A stretch of DNA of 64,000 nt, taken from NCBI RefSeq assembly GCF_001440545.1, contig NZ_LKHP01000002.1, positions 124,001 to 188,000 of the forward strand. The letters are read 5' to 3'. Source of the DNA: Caloramator mitchellensis (GTDB lineage: Bacteria > Bacillota > Clostridia > Clostridiales > Caloramatoraceae). The translations under genes were made by a program, and so were the position numbers. This document shows positions 35,401 through 43,325 of the stretch, piece after piece (positions within the stretch are counted from its first letter, which is position 1; the number at the start of each line of letters is the position of its first letter). Under the pieces are notes generated by a model. It saw only the letters and a program-made list of their open reading frames with translations. It was not told the origin of the DNA and ran no database searches.

Positions 35401-35950
35401 CCCACTTTGTTATATGTGGAGTTACCATACCAACTATACCTATTTTTACTCCGCCTCTTTCGATTATAGCGTATGGAGCTCCAAGTCTTGTTCCATCAGG
35501 TCTATAAACATTACCTCCAAGAACCGTCCCTTTAAATTGTTTTGCAATCTTTTCAAGAGTTGGAACGCCATAGTTAAATTCATGGTTTCCAAATGTCCAG
35601 GTGTCATATCCAATTTCATTCATTGCTGTTATCATTGGATGACTATCTTCATTGTTAAATATTTGGACACTGTTGCCTTGAATTGTATCGCCGTTATCAA
35701 CTATTAATGTATTTGGATTCTGGGCTTTGAATTTTTTTATGGCTGTAGATATTTGAGCTAAACTACCCGATTTTGATACTGAGTTTGTTGCATAATCATA
35801 CGCCTGGAACTTTCCGTGCAAATCGCTTGTTGCAAGGATTTGAATTTCCACAGTGTTAGAATCAGCACTTACACTTACAGGTCCTAAAATTGTTAAAATC
35901 ATCAAGAACGTCAATAACCATGAGGTCAAAATTTTAAAGTGCTTTTTCAA
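32477..35950 (-). CDS. Double-module secreted 5'-nucleotidase / 2',3'-cyclic phosphodiesterase with SH3b
   Basis: 1157 residues. Signal peptide about 1-29. Module 1: metallophosphatase ILATSDLHGKFQ, VDNGDTIQG, FGNHEFNYG, VAGHAHMK (about 35-270) plus 5'-nucleotidase C-terminal domain (about 335-510). Module 2: LSFNDFHGTL, SAGDIYQGSAM, VGNHEFDWG, ITGHLHKS (about 608-850) and a second C-terminal domain with NGGGLRTSIPAGD (about 885-1060). Ends with an SH3b wall-binding domain (about 1100-1157). It degrades extracellular nucleotides; one module probably prefers 2',3'-cyclic and the other 5' substrates, as in YfkN (inference). Starts at TTG 35950 behind AAGGGGGG. Confidence 0.93.
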   Translation of the reverse strand: MKKHFKILTSWLLTFLMILTILGPVSVSADSNTVEIQILATSDLHGKFQAYDYATNSVSKSGSLAQISTAIKKFKAQNPNTLIVDNGDTIQGNSVQIFNNEDSHPMITAMNEIGYDTWTFGNHEFNYGVPTLEKIAKQFKGTVLGGNVYRPDGTRLGAPYAIIERGGVKIGIVGMVTPHITKWDAENLKGYKVTSPIEETRKAVDEIKDKVDVIIAVEHMGPTPEYGDDGADLLANKVPELAAIVAGHAHMKVPKKEVNGVIIVEPANAGTQLARITIKLTKDAKGKYKIANKASDVNSELIDMATYEEDQELLAKLKPFHDKALADANTIIGKLVGGDLAPANEINGIPQAQLQPTAMIELINKVQMHYTKADVSAAALFNAKSNIKEGDIKKSDSSLIYQYDNTLYMLEVTGKQLKKYMEWSANYYNTFKPGDLTISFNPNIRMYNYDMFYGVKYEIDISQPEGSRIKNLRYMNDVPVKDDDIIKLAVNNYRANTTLLNKDTGLFKGEDVKVLFNSDLDFKEAPQVRDMIAKYIKEVKGGVISPECSYNWKLTGYSWDYGKHSKVVEMINSGLMSLPTSADGRTPNVKSITWDMVPDIKNTINVLSFNDFHGTLKFEGKNPGAAKFAGFVKKYIKENPNSVVVSAGDIYQGSAMSNLLLGKPVSEMLKSIGIAASAVGNHEFDWGANNFETWSKEGGFEFLAANIYDKKTGKPVSWAKPYKYVTINGKKIAFIGIATPETLYKTKPENVKDYDFKDPYQIALPLAYELKMGMVPEGRADIVIALTHLGSDVDASKNIIGEFEPLTKISYIDAIITGHLHKSVSGYLNGKPVVQAYYNGRTLGRLALEFNYDGKFIGARPSLINVPITGSEVVEDAEVKAMYEKYENQLKPILEVVVGKTTVELPHDRFAGPSLLGEWVSDVMRKRAGVQIGITNGGGLRTSIPAGDITMGKMYEVMPFDNTLVKMELTGADLKKVLENGIMNQTIGWVQVAGVKVYYNPKANAGERITSMRLNDGTKVEMDKYYTVVTNDFMFTGGDNYDFKGAKNAVDTNIPIRDALVEELKNVKTISPVKVGYLIEGEDPVKDTNNNNSNPQVKKFVTVTASSLYVRSSYKKEARAIGSLKRGTKVEVVGQVGNWLKIKYKGKDGYIYKAYTK

Positions 35951-36169
35951 AGCTATCCCCCCTTAGAAAATTTTGGTTTTATCGATGTATATAACATTAT
36001 AAAACTTTATGAAATATTTGTAAATATTTTGAATATTACAATATATTAACCTTTATGTGATTTTATTGTCAAAATATAGTATAATTTGGATATATAGAAT
36101 TTTTTAAATTTTTAAAATATAATAATTTGTAGTATAATTACTTGTAGTAAACATTTTGGAGGATTAATT

Positions 36170-37108
36170 ATGAACGTTATTATTTTTTCAAACTTTAATA
36201 ATAAAATTAAGCAAAACATATCAAAGGTCATTATAGGCAAAGAAAAAGAGATAGAACTAGTAATAGTATCCTTTATCGTCGGTGGACATATACTAATCGA
36301 GGATGTGCCGGGCGTTGGTAAAACCACCCTTGTTAAATCATTCGCAAGGAGCGTAGGGGTTGATTTTAAACGAATCCAATTTACACCCGACCTTTTGCCG
36401 TCAGATATTACAGGTATTAACTTTTACAACACTAAAATCAGCGACTTTGAGTTTAGAAAGGGACCTTTATTTTCAAACATAATCCTTGCAGATGAAATAA
36501 ACAGAGCTACTCCAAGGACTCAATCAAGCCTTCTTGAGGCAATGGAGGAGCGACAGATTACTGTTGATGGAGTTACAAGAAGACTTGGATTCCCATTTAT
36601 GGTCCTTGCAACTCAAAATCCCGTTGAAACATTTGGGACATTCCCTCTTCCTGAGGCACAGCTTGATAGATTTTTGATGAAAATAAGCATGGGTTATCCT
36701 GCTAGAAATGAAGAAATCGAAATAATAAATAGATTTTCAGAAGGATTTTTTGAAAATGAGTTAGAATCAGTAGTCAATATAGACGAAATTGAATATGTAA
36801 AGAAAAATTATGTGCATGTCAAGGCTACTGAGGATGTTCTCAGCTATATAATGGATATAGTTGAAGCAACAAGAAAAAGCGATAAAATAGATTTAGGTGT
36901 AAGCCCAAGAGGAACTTTAGCGTTATTTAAAGCTTGTCAGGCATATGCTGCAATAAATAAAAGGGATTTTATAATTCCAGAAGACGTAAAATTCTTAGCT
37001 CCATATGTTTTAAATCACAGGATAATATCAAAACAGAATGCTTCCGATAATTTTAGTCTGATTAATTCAATACTAAATGAAATACCCGTTCCATTAGAAA
37101 AAATTTGA
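36170..37108 (+). CDS. MoxR-type AAA+ ATPase
   Basis: 312 residues. Walker A EDVPGVGKTTLVKS, Walker B NIILADEINRATPRTQSSLLEAMEE, sensor VLATQNPVETFGTFPLPEAQLDRF. MoxR ATPases remodel or insert metal centres in partner proteins, usually with a DUF58 protein next door, as here. ATG after TTGGAGG. First of a three-gene operon (10 bp then 0 bp spacing). Confidence 0.95.
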   Translation: MNVIIFSNFNNKIKQNISKVIIGKEKEIELVIVSFIVGGHILIEDVPGVGKTTLVKSFARSVGVDFKRIQFTPDLLPSDITGINFYNTKISDFEFRKGPLFSNIILADEINRATPRTQSSLLEAMEERQITVDGVTRRLGFPFMVLATQNPVETFGTFPLPEAQLDRFLMKISMGYPARNEEIEIINRFSEGFFENELESVVNIDEIEYVKKNYVHVKATEDVLSYIMDIVEATRKSDKIDLGVSPRGTLALFKACQAYAAINKRDFIIPEDVKFLAPYVLNHRIISKQNASDNFSLINSILNEIPVPLEKI

Positions 37109-37117
37109 GGTGCTATT

Positions 37118-38200
37118 ATGTTTTTAGCATTGTTATTGATTGTTGTATTAGCCCTGTATATAAACAACCTATCCCAAAAATATTCATTTTATAATTTATT
37201 CTACAGCATTAAATTTTCTAAATCCGTGCTCGAATGCCATGAGGAATTTGAGATTTCATTTATTATTGAAAACAAAAAAATATTGCCCATAACATATTTG
37301 CAAATTAATCAAAATTATCCCAAAGAGTTTCAATTCATTAATATAGACAGCGATGTAAATGTTTTTAAGACTACACTATCGATTTTACCCTACCAGAGGA
37401 TAAAACGTTCTTTTTTAGTAAAGTGCAGTAGTAGAGGAAGATATCTTTTATACAATGCAAATTTAATATGCGGAGATTTGTTAGGTTTAAAACAGTTTTC
37501 AAGGGATTTTGAATTTAGTAGGGAAATAATTGTTTTGCCAAAGCCATATGATTTAAAAAACAAATTAAAACCAATCGGTTCATTTCTGGGAGATTTATCT
37601 GTAAAACGTTGGATAATCGAGGACCCTATATTAACAGTCGGACTTCGTGAATATACAGGAAATGAGCCATTAAAATATATTCATTGGCCAACAAGCATGA
37701 AAAATCAGAGGTTGATGGTTAAAGAATTCGACTACACGACAGATAACAATATATTGCTTTATCTAAACATTGAAACAAGCAAACCCTTCTGGGAAAAAAT
37801 CGATAGCCGACAAATAGAAAAAGTTATTTCAATAACTCGAGCAATTATTGATAAATTAGAGAGTGAAAAAATTCCTTATGGTATAAAATGCAATGCGCAA
37901 AACTACATGAATATAAATCTTTCAAACACTGGACTTGGGAAAAAACACTATATGAGCATACTTGAATCGCTTGGAAGAATCGATTACAGCATATTTACAC
38001 CATTTGAAGAAATATTGAAAAATAATAGGTCAATGAATTATACAACTGCTGTTGTGATTACACCATCTATATTTAATGAATATGTCGCTGAAATAAATAG
38101 ATTAAAAGATATATATCAAAAAGTTGTATTAATAACTTTAGAAAAAAACAATGTTGAATTAATGAAAAATATAGAAATCTATTTTGAAGGGAATGATTAA
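37118..38200 (+). CDS. DUF58 domain protein, MoxR partner
   Basis: 360 residues. One N-terminal membrane helix (about 1-15), an extracytoplasmic or cytoplasmic beta domain, and the DUF58 signature LREYTGNEPLKYIHWPTSMKNQRLMVKEFD (residues about 186-215), followed by a von Willebrand-like fold. The paired DUF58 protein is the usual target or scaffold of MoxR. Start ATG behind GAGGTG. It ends exactly where the next gene begins. Confidence 0.9.
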   Translation: MFLALLLIVVLALYINNLSQKYSFYNLFYSIKFSKSVLECHEEFEISFIIENKKILPITYLQINQNYPKEFQFINIDSDVNVFKTTLSILPYQRIKRSFLVKCSSRGRYLLYNANLICGDLLGLKQFSRDFEFSREIIVLPKPYDLKNKLKPIGSFLGDLSVKRWIIEDPILTVGLREYTGNEPLKYIHWPTSMKNQRLMVKEFDYTTDNNILLYLNIETSKPFWEKIDSRQIEKVISITRAIIDKLESEKIPYGIKCNAQNYMNINLSNTGLGKKHYMSILESLGRIDYSIFTPFEEILKNNRSMNYTTAVVITPSIFNEYVAEINRLKDIYQKVVLITLEKNNVELMKNIEIYFEGND

Positions 38201-39409
38201 ATGAGATATGTTTATTTGCTTAATAGATTATCCCTTCTATATATGACCTTTAATACAATTTCAATTATACTATCACGATCAATAGGACAAGTTCAATTTT
38301 TTTATTATATCATAGCTCTTTTTATTTCAGAGATTGCAATTAAAAAATATGGTAAAAATATTTTTTTCATTGCTTTACTATTTATCCCAGCAATATCGTC
38401 CAAGTCTTTTTTCGAGGCGTTAATATTCATAATTCTTTCATTTTTAATGACTAAAATTCAAAAAGAAGAAATGACAAGTTATAGCTTATTTACTGAAAAA
38501 TTCGAAAATGGAATTAAGATGATTTCCGGAATCGTTGCTGTATTTTTAATAACATTTAGTTTTAACATTCTAAATAGCTTTATATCGGGATTTATTATTG
38601 TTTATTTAACAACCGGAACCATTTTATTAAGAACGTTAAGGTATGAAGAAACAGAAAAAAAAGCTAAGCGTCCATCAAGATATAATATGTTTTTTAACTT
38701 ATCGATAATATTTTTATCTATAATACTGAGCATAGAAGGTTTTAGAAGATATTTATTAATCTCATTGACTTTTATTTATAATAAGTTTATAGATTTGTTT
38801 TTTTATTTGTTCTACTGGTTGTTTTTTGTTATAGCAATTTTACTCGAACAAGTAAGAAGACTACTTTATAGAGCCATTAGCAGCGAGAATATAAATATTA
38901 TCACACAAAAAATGGGCTCTGAGGATGCAAAAAAAGTAGCACAGGATGTTATGCAAAATACCACGGTAAATTTTGCATTAGCCTTTACGGCAAAAATTTT
39001 AGTTTTTGCACTATTTATGTATATCATTTATAAGCTAATTCTTAAAGAAAATAAAGTTGATTTTTCAAACAGTCAGATTTATAGGGAAGAGAGAGAATTT
39101 TTGTTTGATTCAAATAAAAAGTATATAAATAAGTTATCATCTTTTCTAAAACCAAGAAATAATAACGAATTGATACGATATTATTACTCAAAATATATAT
39201 CAAAACTTAAAAGAAGTATAGAAATTATGCCATATGACACATCATTATCGATTAAGTCTAAATCAGATAATTTTGTAGACAAAGAAAAAAATGCAATAAT
39301 ACGCGAAATTTATATCAAGGCAAGATATGGTTTTGAAAATATCAGCGACCTTGAAAAGAATCTATTTGTTAATTTGGTAAAGGAATTTAAGATAGTAAAA
39401 AGCAAGTAA
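38201..39409 (+). CDS. Membrane protein of the MoxR-DUF58 operon
   Basis: 402 residues. About six or seven hydrophobic helices (about 10-300), then a charged cytoplasmic tail with YRGEEREFLF-like and ELIRYYYSKYISKLK segments resembling DUF4129 tails. In related operons the third gene is a transglutaminase-membrane fusion; here the transglutaminase domain is missing, so only the membrane and tail parts remain. GAAGGGA ribosome site inside the DUF58 gene. Function unknown. Confidence 0.78.
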   Translation: MRYVYLLNRLSLLYMTFNTISIILSRSIGQVQFFYYIIALFISEIAIKKYGKNIFFIALLFIPAISSKSFFEALIFIILSFLMTKIQKEEMTSYSLFTEKFENGIKMISGIVAVFLITFSFNILNSFISGFIIVYLTTGTILLRTLRYEETEKKAKRPSRYNMFFNLSIIFLSIILSIEGFRRYLLISLTFIYNKFIDLFFYLFYWLFFVIAILLEQVRRLLYRAISSENINIITQKMGSEDAKKVAQDVMQNTTVNFALAFTAKILVFALFMYIIYKLILKENKVDFSNSQIYREEREFLFDSNKKYINKLSSFLKPRNNNELIRYYYSKYISKLKRSIEIMPYDTSLSIKSKSDNFVDKEKNAIIREIYIKARYGFENISDLEKNLFVNLVKEFKIVKSK

Positions 39410-39435
39410 TGAATAGAAATTATATCAAGCGCAAA

Positions 39436-39469
39436 AGCGAGTCCCATGAGATATTTCACGGGACTCGCT
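39436..39469 (-). terminator. Terminator between membrane-protein and LacI-type genes
   Basis: AGCGAGTCCC / GGGACTCGCT, 14-base loop with inner pairing; the T-run TTTTGCG is on the minus strand, so mainly for the regulator gene, while the plus strand has only AAAATC. Confidence 0.7.
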
Positions 39470-39489
39470 AAAATCAAATCTACAGCATA

Positions 39490-40509
39490 TTAATAATTTA
39501 ATTTACTAGCGCTGCTTCGAATTATGAGCCTTGTATCTATTGTTTCAACATTGCAGCTTAAACTGCCATTTTGTATAAGGTTGATTAAATTTTCAGCTGC
39601 CTTTTCCCCAAGCAGTCTCATGTTTTGGTCAACTGTTGTTAGTTTTGGATTGACCATCTGGGATAATATTATATTATCAAAACCAACTACAGACACATCC
39701 TCTGGAACATTAATTCCAAGTTCACGACAACCGTTTAAAATACCTACTGCCATAAGGTCGTTGCAGGCAAAAAAAGCTGTTATTTCTTTCCCAATCTCAT
39801 AGGCATTTGAAATCTCCATTAATAGCTTAGAAGTGTTTTCAACAACATCTATGTTGTTCCCATCTTGTGTAAAAAATACAAGAGGTTCCTTATCCTTTGA
39901 AAATTCCCTATATATTTCTTCCTTTAAATCATAGGAAAAACTGCTCTCTCCTCTTATAAATGCTATATTTTCATGACCAAGCTCAGATAAATATTTAAGC
40001 GCCTGCCTTGTTCCGTTTCCCTCATTGCTCAACACGAAATTAGTCCTAACTCCTACATGATATCCATTTATGCACATAATCGGTATTTTTCCTGATACTT
40101 CTTCAATGAATCCATTCTTCATGTTTTCTGTTTGAGGGTCAATAAGAATTATTCCGTCAACATATCTGTCTATAAACTTATTTATTCTTCTTTTTTCAGA
40201 ATCAACTCGGCCTCTTGAGTCACTTATATACACATCATAATCATATTTTCTCATATAGCTTTCAATCCCCTGGACAACCTCAGTAAAGAACATATTAGTA
40301 AGGCCAGGTATAACAACACCAATGCTAAAAGTCTTTTTATTTATAAGGCTTCTTGCAAGAAGGTTTGGTTGAAAATTAAGCTTCTTTATTGCAGCTTCAA
40401 CCCTTTCCCTTGTCTCCTTCTTAACAGGATAGTTCCCATTTATAACCCTTGATACAGTTGTTATTGATACTCCAGCTTCCTTTGCAACGTCCTCAATAGT
40501 ATATTTCAT
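39490..40509 (-). CDS. LacI-family transcriptional regulator
   Basis: 339 residues. N-terminal helix-turn-helix YTIEDVAKEAGVSITTVSRVIN and hinge LNFQPNLLARSLINKKTFSIG, then a periplasmic-binding-like effector domain and the C-terminal ELGINVPEDVSVVGFDN motif. Likely senses a sugar released by the enzymes encoded downstream. The best operator candidates are the nearly identical palindromes at 48583-48604 and 50899-50920, before the importer and gal operons; their association with this protein is inference. Own terminator, so a separate unit. ATG after TTGGAGG. Confidence 0.93.
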   Translation of the reverse strand: MKYTIEDVAKEAGVSITTVSRVINGNYPVKKETRERVEAAIKKLNFQPNLLARSLINKKTFSIGVVIPGLTNMFFTEVVQGIESYMRKYDYDVYISDSRGRVDSEKRRINKFIDRYVDGIILIDPQTENMKNGFIEEVSGKIPIMCINGYHVGVRTNFVLSNEGNGTRQALKYLSELGHENIAFIRGESSFSYDLKEEIYREFSKDKEPLVFFTQDGNNIDVVENTSKLLMEISNAYEIGKEITAFFACNDLMAVGILNGCRELGINVPEDVSVVGFDNIILSQMVNPKLTTVDQNMRLLGEKAAENLINLIQNGSLSCNVETIDTRLIIRSSASKLNY

Positions 40510-40572
40510 AACAAGGCCTCCAAAAAGACAAAATCTATAATGTTATTATACACTTAATTTGTTTTTTCGTCA

Positions 40573-41523
40573 TCAAATTTCTACACCAGAAGGATATGGT
40601 TGCAAAGTATTAGTAGGCCCATATACGATTATATTTCCAGAATCGTCAAATCCAATTCTATCAATACATACCTGCCTGTTTGAACTTGGATTATCAGGGT
40701 AAGTATGGGTATGATATACTATAAACATCTCTTTATTATCAGGAGAATTAGTTATGCTATGATGCCCCGGTCCTGAAATTTCATCTTTATTTGAAAATAA
40801 TACAGGATTCTTTTCATACTTTTTAAAGGGACCAAGCGGACTTTTAGAGGTTGCATACCCCACAGAATAATCTCTGCTTGCATAAAAATTAGCCGAATAC
40901 ATTAAATAATATATCCCATTCCTCTTAAGCATAAAAGGTCCTTCATTCCATCTCCATTCTGGTCCAGATTTTAATTCCCAGTCCTGTTCAGGCTTTGTCA
41001 ATAAAACTATATCTCCTTTAAAACTAACAAGGTCGTCGTTTAATTCTACCCCATATAAATGGCTCTCATGTCTTCCCTCTACTATGTTTTCAGAACAATC
41101 TCTTGAAAAATACATAAATTTTCTTCCATCATCATCAAAGAAGACATGTGCATCTATTGCTGCAAATCCAAAATCAAACATTGGCCCATTAAACATATCT
41201 TTAAATGGACCATAAGGCTTGTCTGAAATAGCAACACCTATTCTAAGGCTATCATTCTTTTTCCATCTTGCTGTATAAAACATATAATATTTATCGTTAT
41301 AAAAAACTACCTCTGGCGCCCAGAAATCCTGGTATCCCCAAAAGTCTTCATCTGCTTTAAAACAATAACCGAATAACTCCCAGTTAACTAAGTCCTTTGA
41401 AATCCAAACTTTAAATCCATCGCTTGCAGATGTGGCATAACAATAATATTTTCCATCTATATCCTTTAATACAAACGGGTCTCCTATTTCCTTAATAGTC
41501 AGTGGGTTTTTATAATACATCAT
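40573..41523 (-). CDS. GH43 glycosidase, cytoplasmic
   Basis: 316 residues, no signal peptide. Five-bladed GH43 fold with catalytic base Asp in KEIGDPFVLK (D15), pKa-modulating Asp in AIDAHVFFDD and acid Glu in RWNEGPFMLKRNG. Typical substrates are alpha-L-arabinofuranosides, beta-xylosides or beta-1,3-galactosides; the pairing with a GH2 enzyme and gal genes leans to arabinose/galactose-containing oligosaccharides. ATG 41523 behind GGGAGG; an upstream in-frame start has no ribosome site. Confidence 0.92.
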   Translation of the reverse strand: MMYYKNPLTIKEIGDPFVLKDIDGKYYCYATSASDGFKVWISKDLVNWELFGYCFKADEDFWGYQDFWAPEVVFYNDKYYMFYTARWKKNDSLRIGVAISDKPYGPFKDMFNGPMFDFGFAAIDAHVFFDDDGRKFMYFSRDCSENIVEGRHESHLYGVELNDDLVSFKGDIVLLTKPEQDWELKSGPEWRWNEGPFMLKRNGIYYLMYSANFYASRDYSVGYATSKSPLGPFKKYEKNPVLFSNKDEISGPGHHSITNSPDNKEMFIVYHTHTYPDNPSSNRQVCIDRIGFDDSGNIIVYGPTNTLQPYPSGVEI

Positions 41524-41565
41524 TTCAGCCTCCCTAAAAATTAGCATAGTAAAACAGACATTAAA

Positions 41566-43308
41566 TTAATCTAATATTTCTCTTATTTTATCAACATCGA
41601 ACTTAAGATTATGGTTCCAGTCCAAGAGTCCGTTCATCTCTTGCTCTACATCTGTAAGCTGTGTATAGCAGAATCCGCATATATATTTTGTATTCATTAT
41701 AGCTCTGGTTATTTTCTTAAATCTTTCTAAAAACTCTTCTTCGTTTTTAACTTTATTTCCATATCCCCATCCATGAACGTTCGAAAATGCTATTCCACCA
41801 TATTCACTTATGATAATAGGTTGTCCGTTATATTCATAGCCTTCTGCGTAATTGTATTTTGGATTTATTATAGATGGTGCTCCATTGCTTATCTTTTCTT
41901 TATCTTCATAAATTTTATAAAACAAATCACCATCTTCAATATAATCATGTATAGTCAATATATCACTAATTGTGTGTTCCCATCCATCATTAGAAATCAG
42001 GAGTCTCGAACTATCCATTGATTTAACTAAATAATATAGTGCATTAGCTAAACTTTGCTGCTTTATATTGTTATATATCTCATTTACTCCCCATGATTCA
42101 TTTAACAATGTCCATGTTATAATGCATGGATGATTATACTGTTGTTTAATTGCCTGCTTCCATTCATAAATAATATTTTCAATTGCATTATCATTAAATT
42201 CATACGTCGATGGCATTTCTGCCCATACTAAAAGACCCATTCTATCGCAGTGATATAAAAAAACGGGGTCTTCTATTTTTTGATGTTTTCTAATACCATT
42301 AAATCCCATTGATTTAATCTTTTTAATATCTTCAATAAACATATCCTGACTTTGTGCAGTTAATAACCCATCTGAATAATACCCCTGGTCTAAAATCAAT
42401 TTTTGATAATATTCACGATTGTTTAGCAATATCCTATCTTCTCTAATGCTAATTTTTCTCATTCCAAAATAAGATTCTACCTCATCTCTTACTTCCCCAT
42501 TATATAAAACTCTAAATTTGATATCATAAAGTTTTGGTTCTTCGGGCGACCAATAGTATACTTTAAATTGAATTTCATCAGAGGCAATATCTATGGAAAA
42601 TCTTTCTCTTTCATGCTTAATATCTGTCCAAATTTTTTTAACCAAATTCCCTTCAAAGCTTACTTCAACCTCTAATAAACCGCCATCGCTTATCTTGTTA
42701 AAATATGCCTCAACATCTATTAATCTATTATCTATGTCAGGTGTTATCTTTACTCGTTCTAAATGAAATTCATCTAAAAATTCTAACCAAACAGTTTGCC
42801 AAATTCCAGTTGTTCTTGTATACCAGCATGCAAAATTGTCCTTTTTCCAGGTTTGTTTACCTCTCGGTTGAGAACAGTCAAAACTCTTATCCTCAACTCT
42901 TAAGAATATATCATTATCACCTTCAACTAAATAATCAGTAATATCAAACCTAAATGCTACATGCCCGCCCCTATGGCTTCCGGCAAAATTACCATTTACA
43001 TAAAGTTTAGTAAAATAGTCAACCGCTCCGAAATTTATATATACTCTTTTATCTAAATTATTTTTATCAAATTTTAAATTTTTGTGATACCAAACAACAT
43101 CATGAATTGACTTGTCACCAATTCCCGATAGTTTACTCTGATAACAAAATGGAACATTTATTTTTTTGCTAAATTTTTTTCCCAGATACCATTTTTCTCT
43201 TTCGCCTAAATCCAAATCATCAAATTCAAAATCCCATTCACCATTAAGATTTGTCCAATTAGCTCTTTTAAAATTTGGTCTTGGGTATTCATTTCTAAAT
43301 ATATTCAT
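41566..43308 (-). CDS. GH2 glycosidase (beta-galactosidase / glucuronidase class)
   Basis: 580 residues, cytoplasmic. Jelly-roll N-terminal sugar-binding domain (about 1-180) with GEWDFEFDD and GGHVAFRFDITDYL, an immunoglobulin-like domain (about 185-290), and a TIM barrel. Acid/base E404 in TWTLLNESWG; nucleophile E502 in IIISEYGG. GH2 includes beta-galactosidase, beta-glucuronidase and beta-mannosidase; the shared operator with galT-galK argues for beta-galactoside or arabinogalactan fragments. Shorter than LacZ, lacking C-terminal domains 4-5. ATG after GGGAGG, 18 bp after the upstream GH43. Confidence 0.9.
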   Translation of the reverse strand: MNIFRNEYPRPNFKRANWTNLNGEWDFEFDDLDLGEREKWYLGKKFSKKINVPFCYQSKLSGIGDKSIHDVVWYHKNLKFDKNNLDKRVYINFGAVDYFTKLYVNGNFAGSHRGGHVAFRFDITDYLVEGDNDIFLRVEDKSFDCSQPRGKQTWKKDNFACWYTRTTGIWQTVWLEFLDEFHLERVKITPDIDNRLIDVEAYFNKISDGGLLEVEVSFEGNLVKKIWTDIKHERERFSIDIASDEIQFKVYYWSPEEPKLYDIKFRVLYNGEVRDEVESYFGMRKISIREDRILLNNREYYQKLILDQGYYSDGLLTAQSQDMFIEDIKKIKSMGFNGIRKHQKIEDPVFLYHCDRMGLLVWAEMPSTYEFNDNAIENIIYEWKQAIKQQYNHPCIITWTLLNESWGVNEIYNNIKQQSLANALYYLVKSMDSSRLLISNDGWEHTISDILTIHDYIEDGDLFYKIYEDKEKISNGAPSIINPKYNYAEGYEYNGQPIIISEYGGIAFSNVHGWGYGNKVKNEEEFLERFKKITRAIMNTKYICGFCYTQLTDVEQEMNGLLDWNHNLKFDVDKIREILD

Positions 43309-43325
43309 ACAAAATCCTCCCGTCG

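Noticed and set aside
35951-36169. Pho boxes before the nucleotidase gene
   Set aside because: Several TTTACA/TTCAAA-like words occur but not at regular 11-bp spacing; AT-richness explains them.
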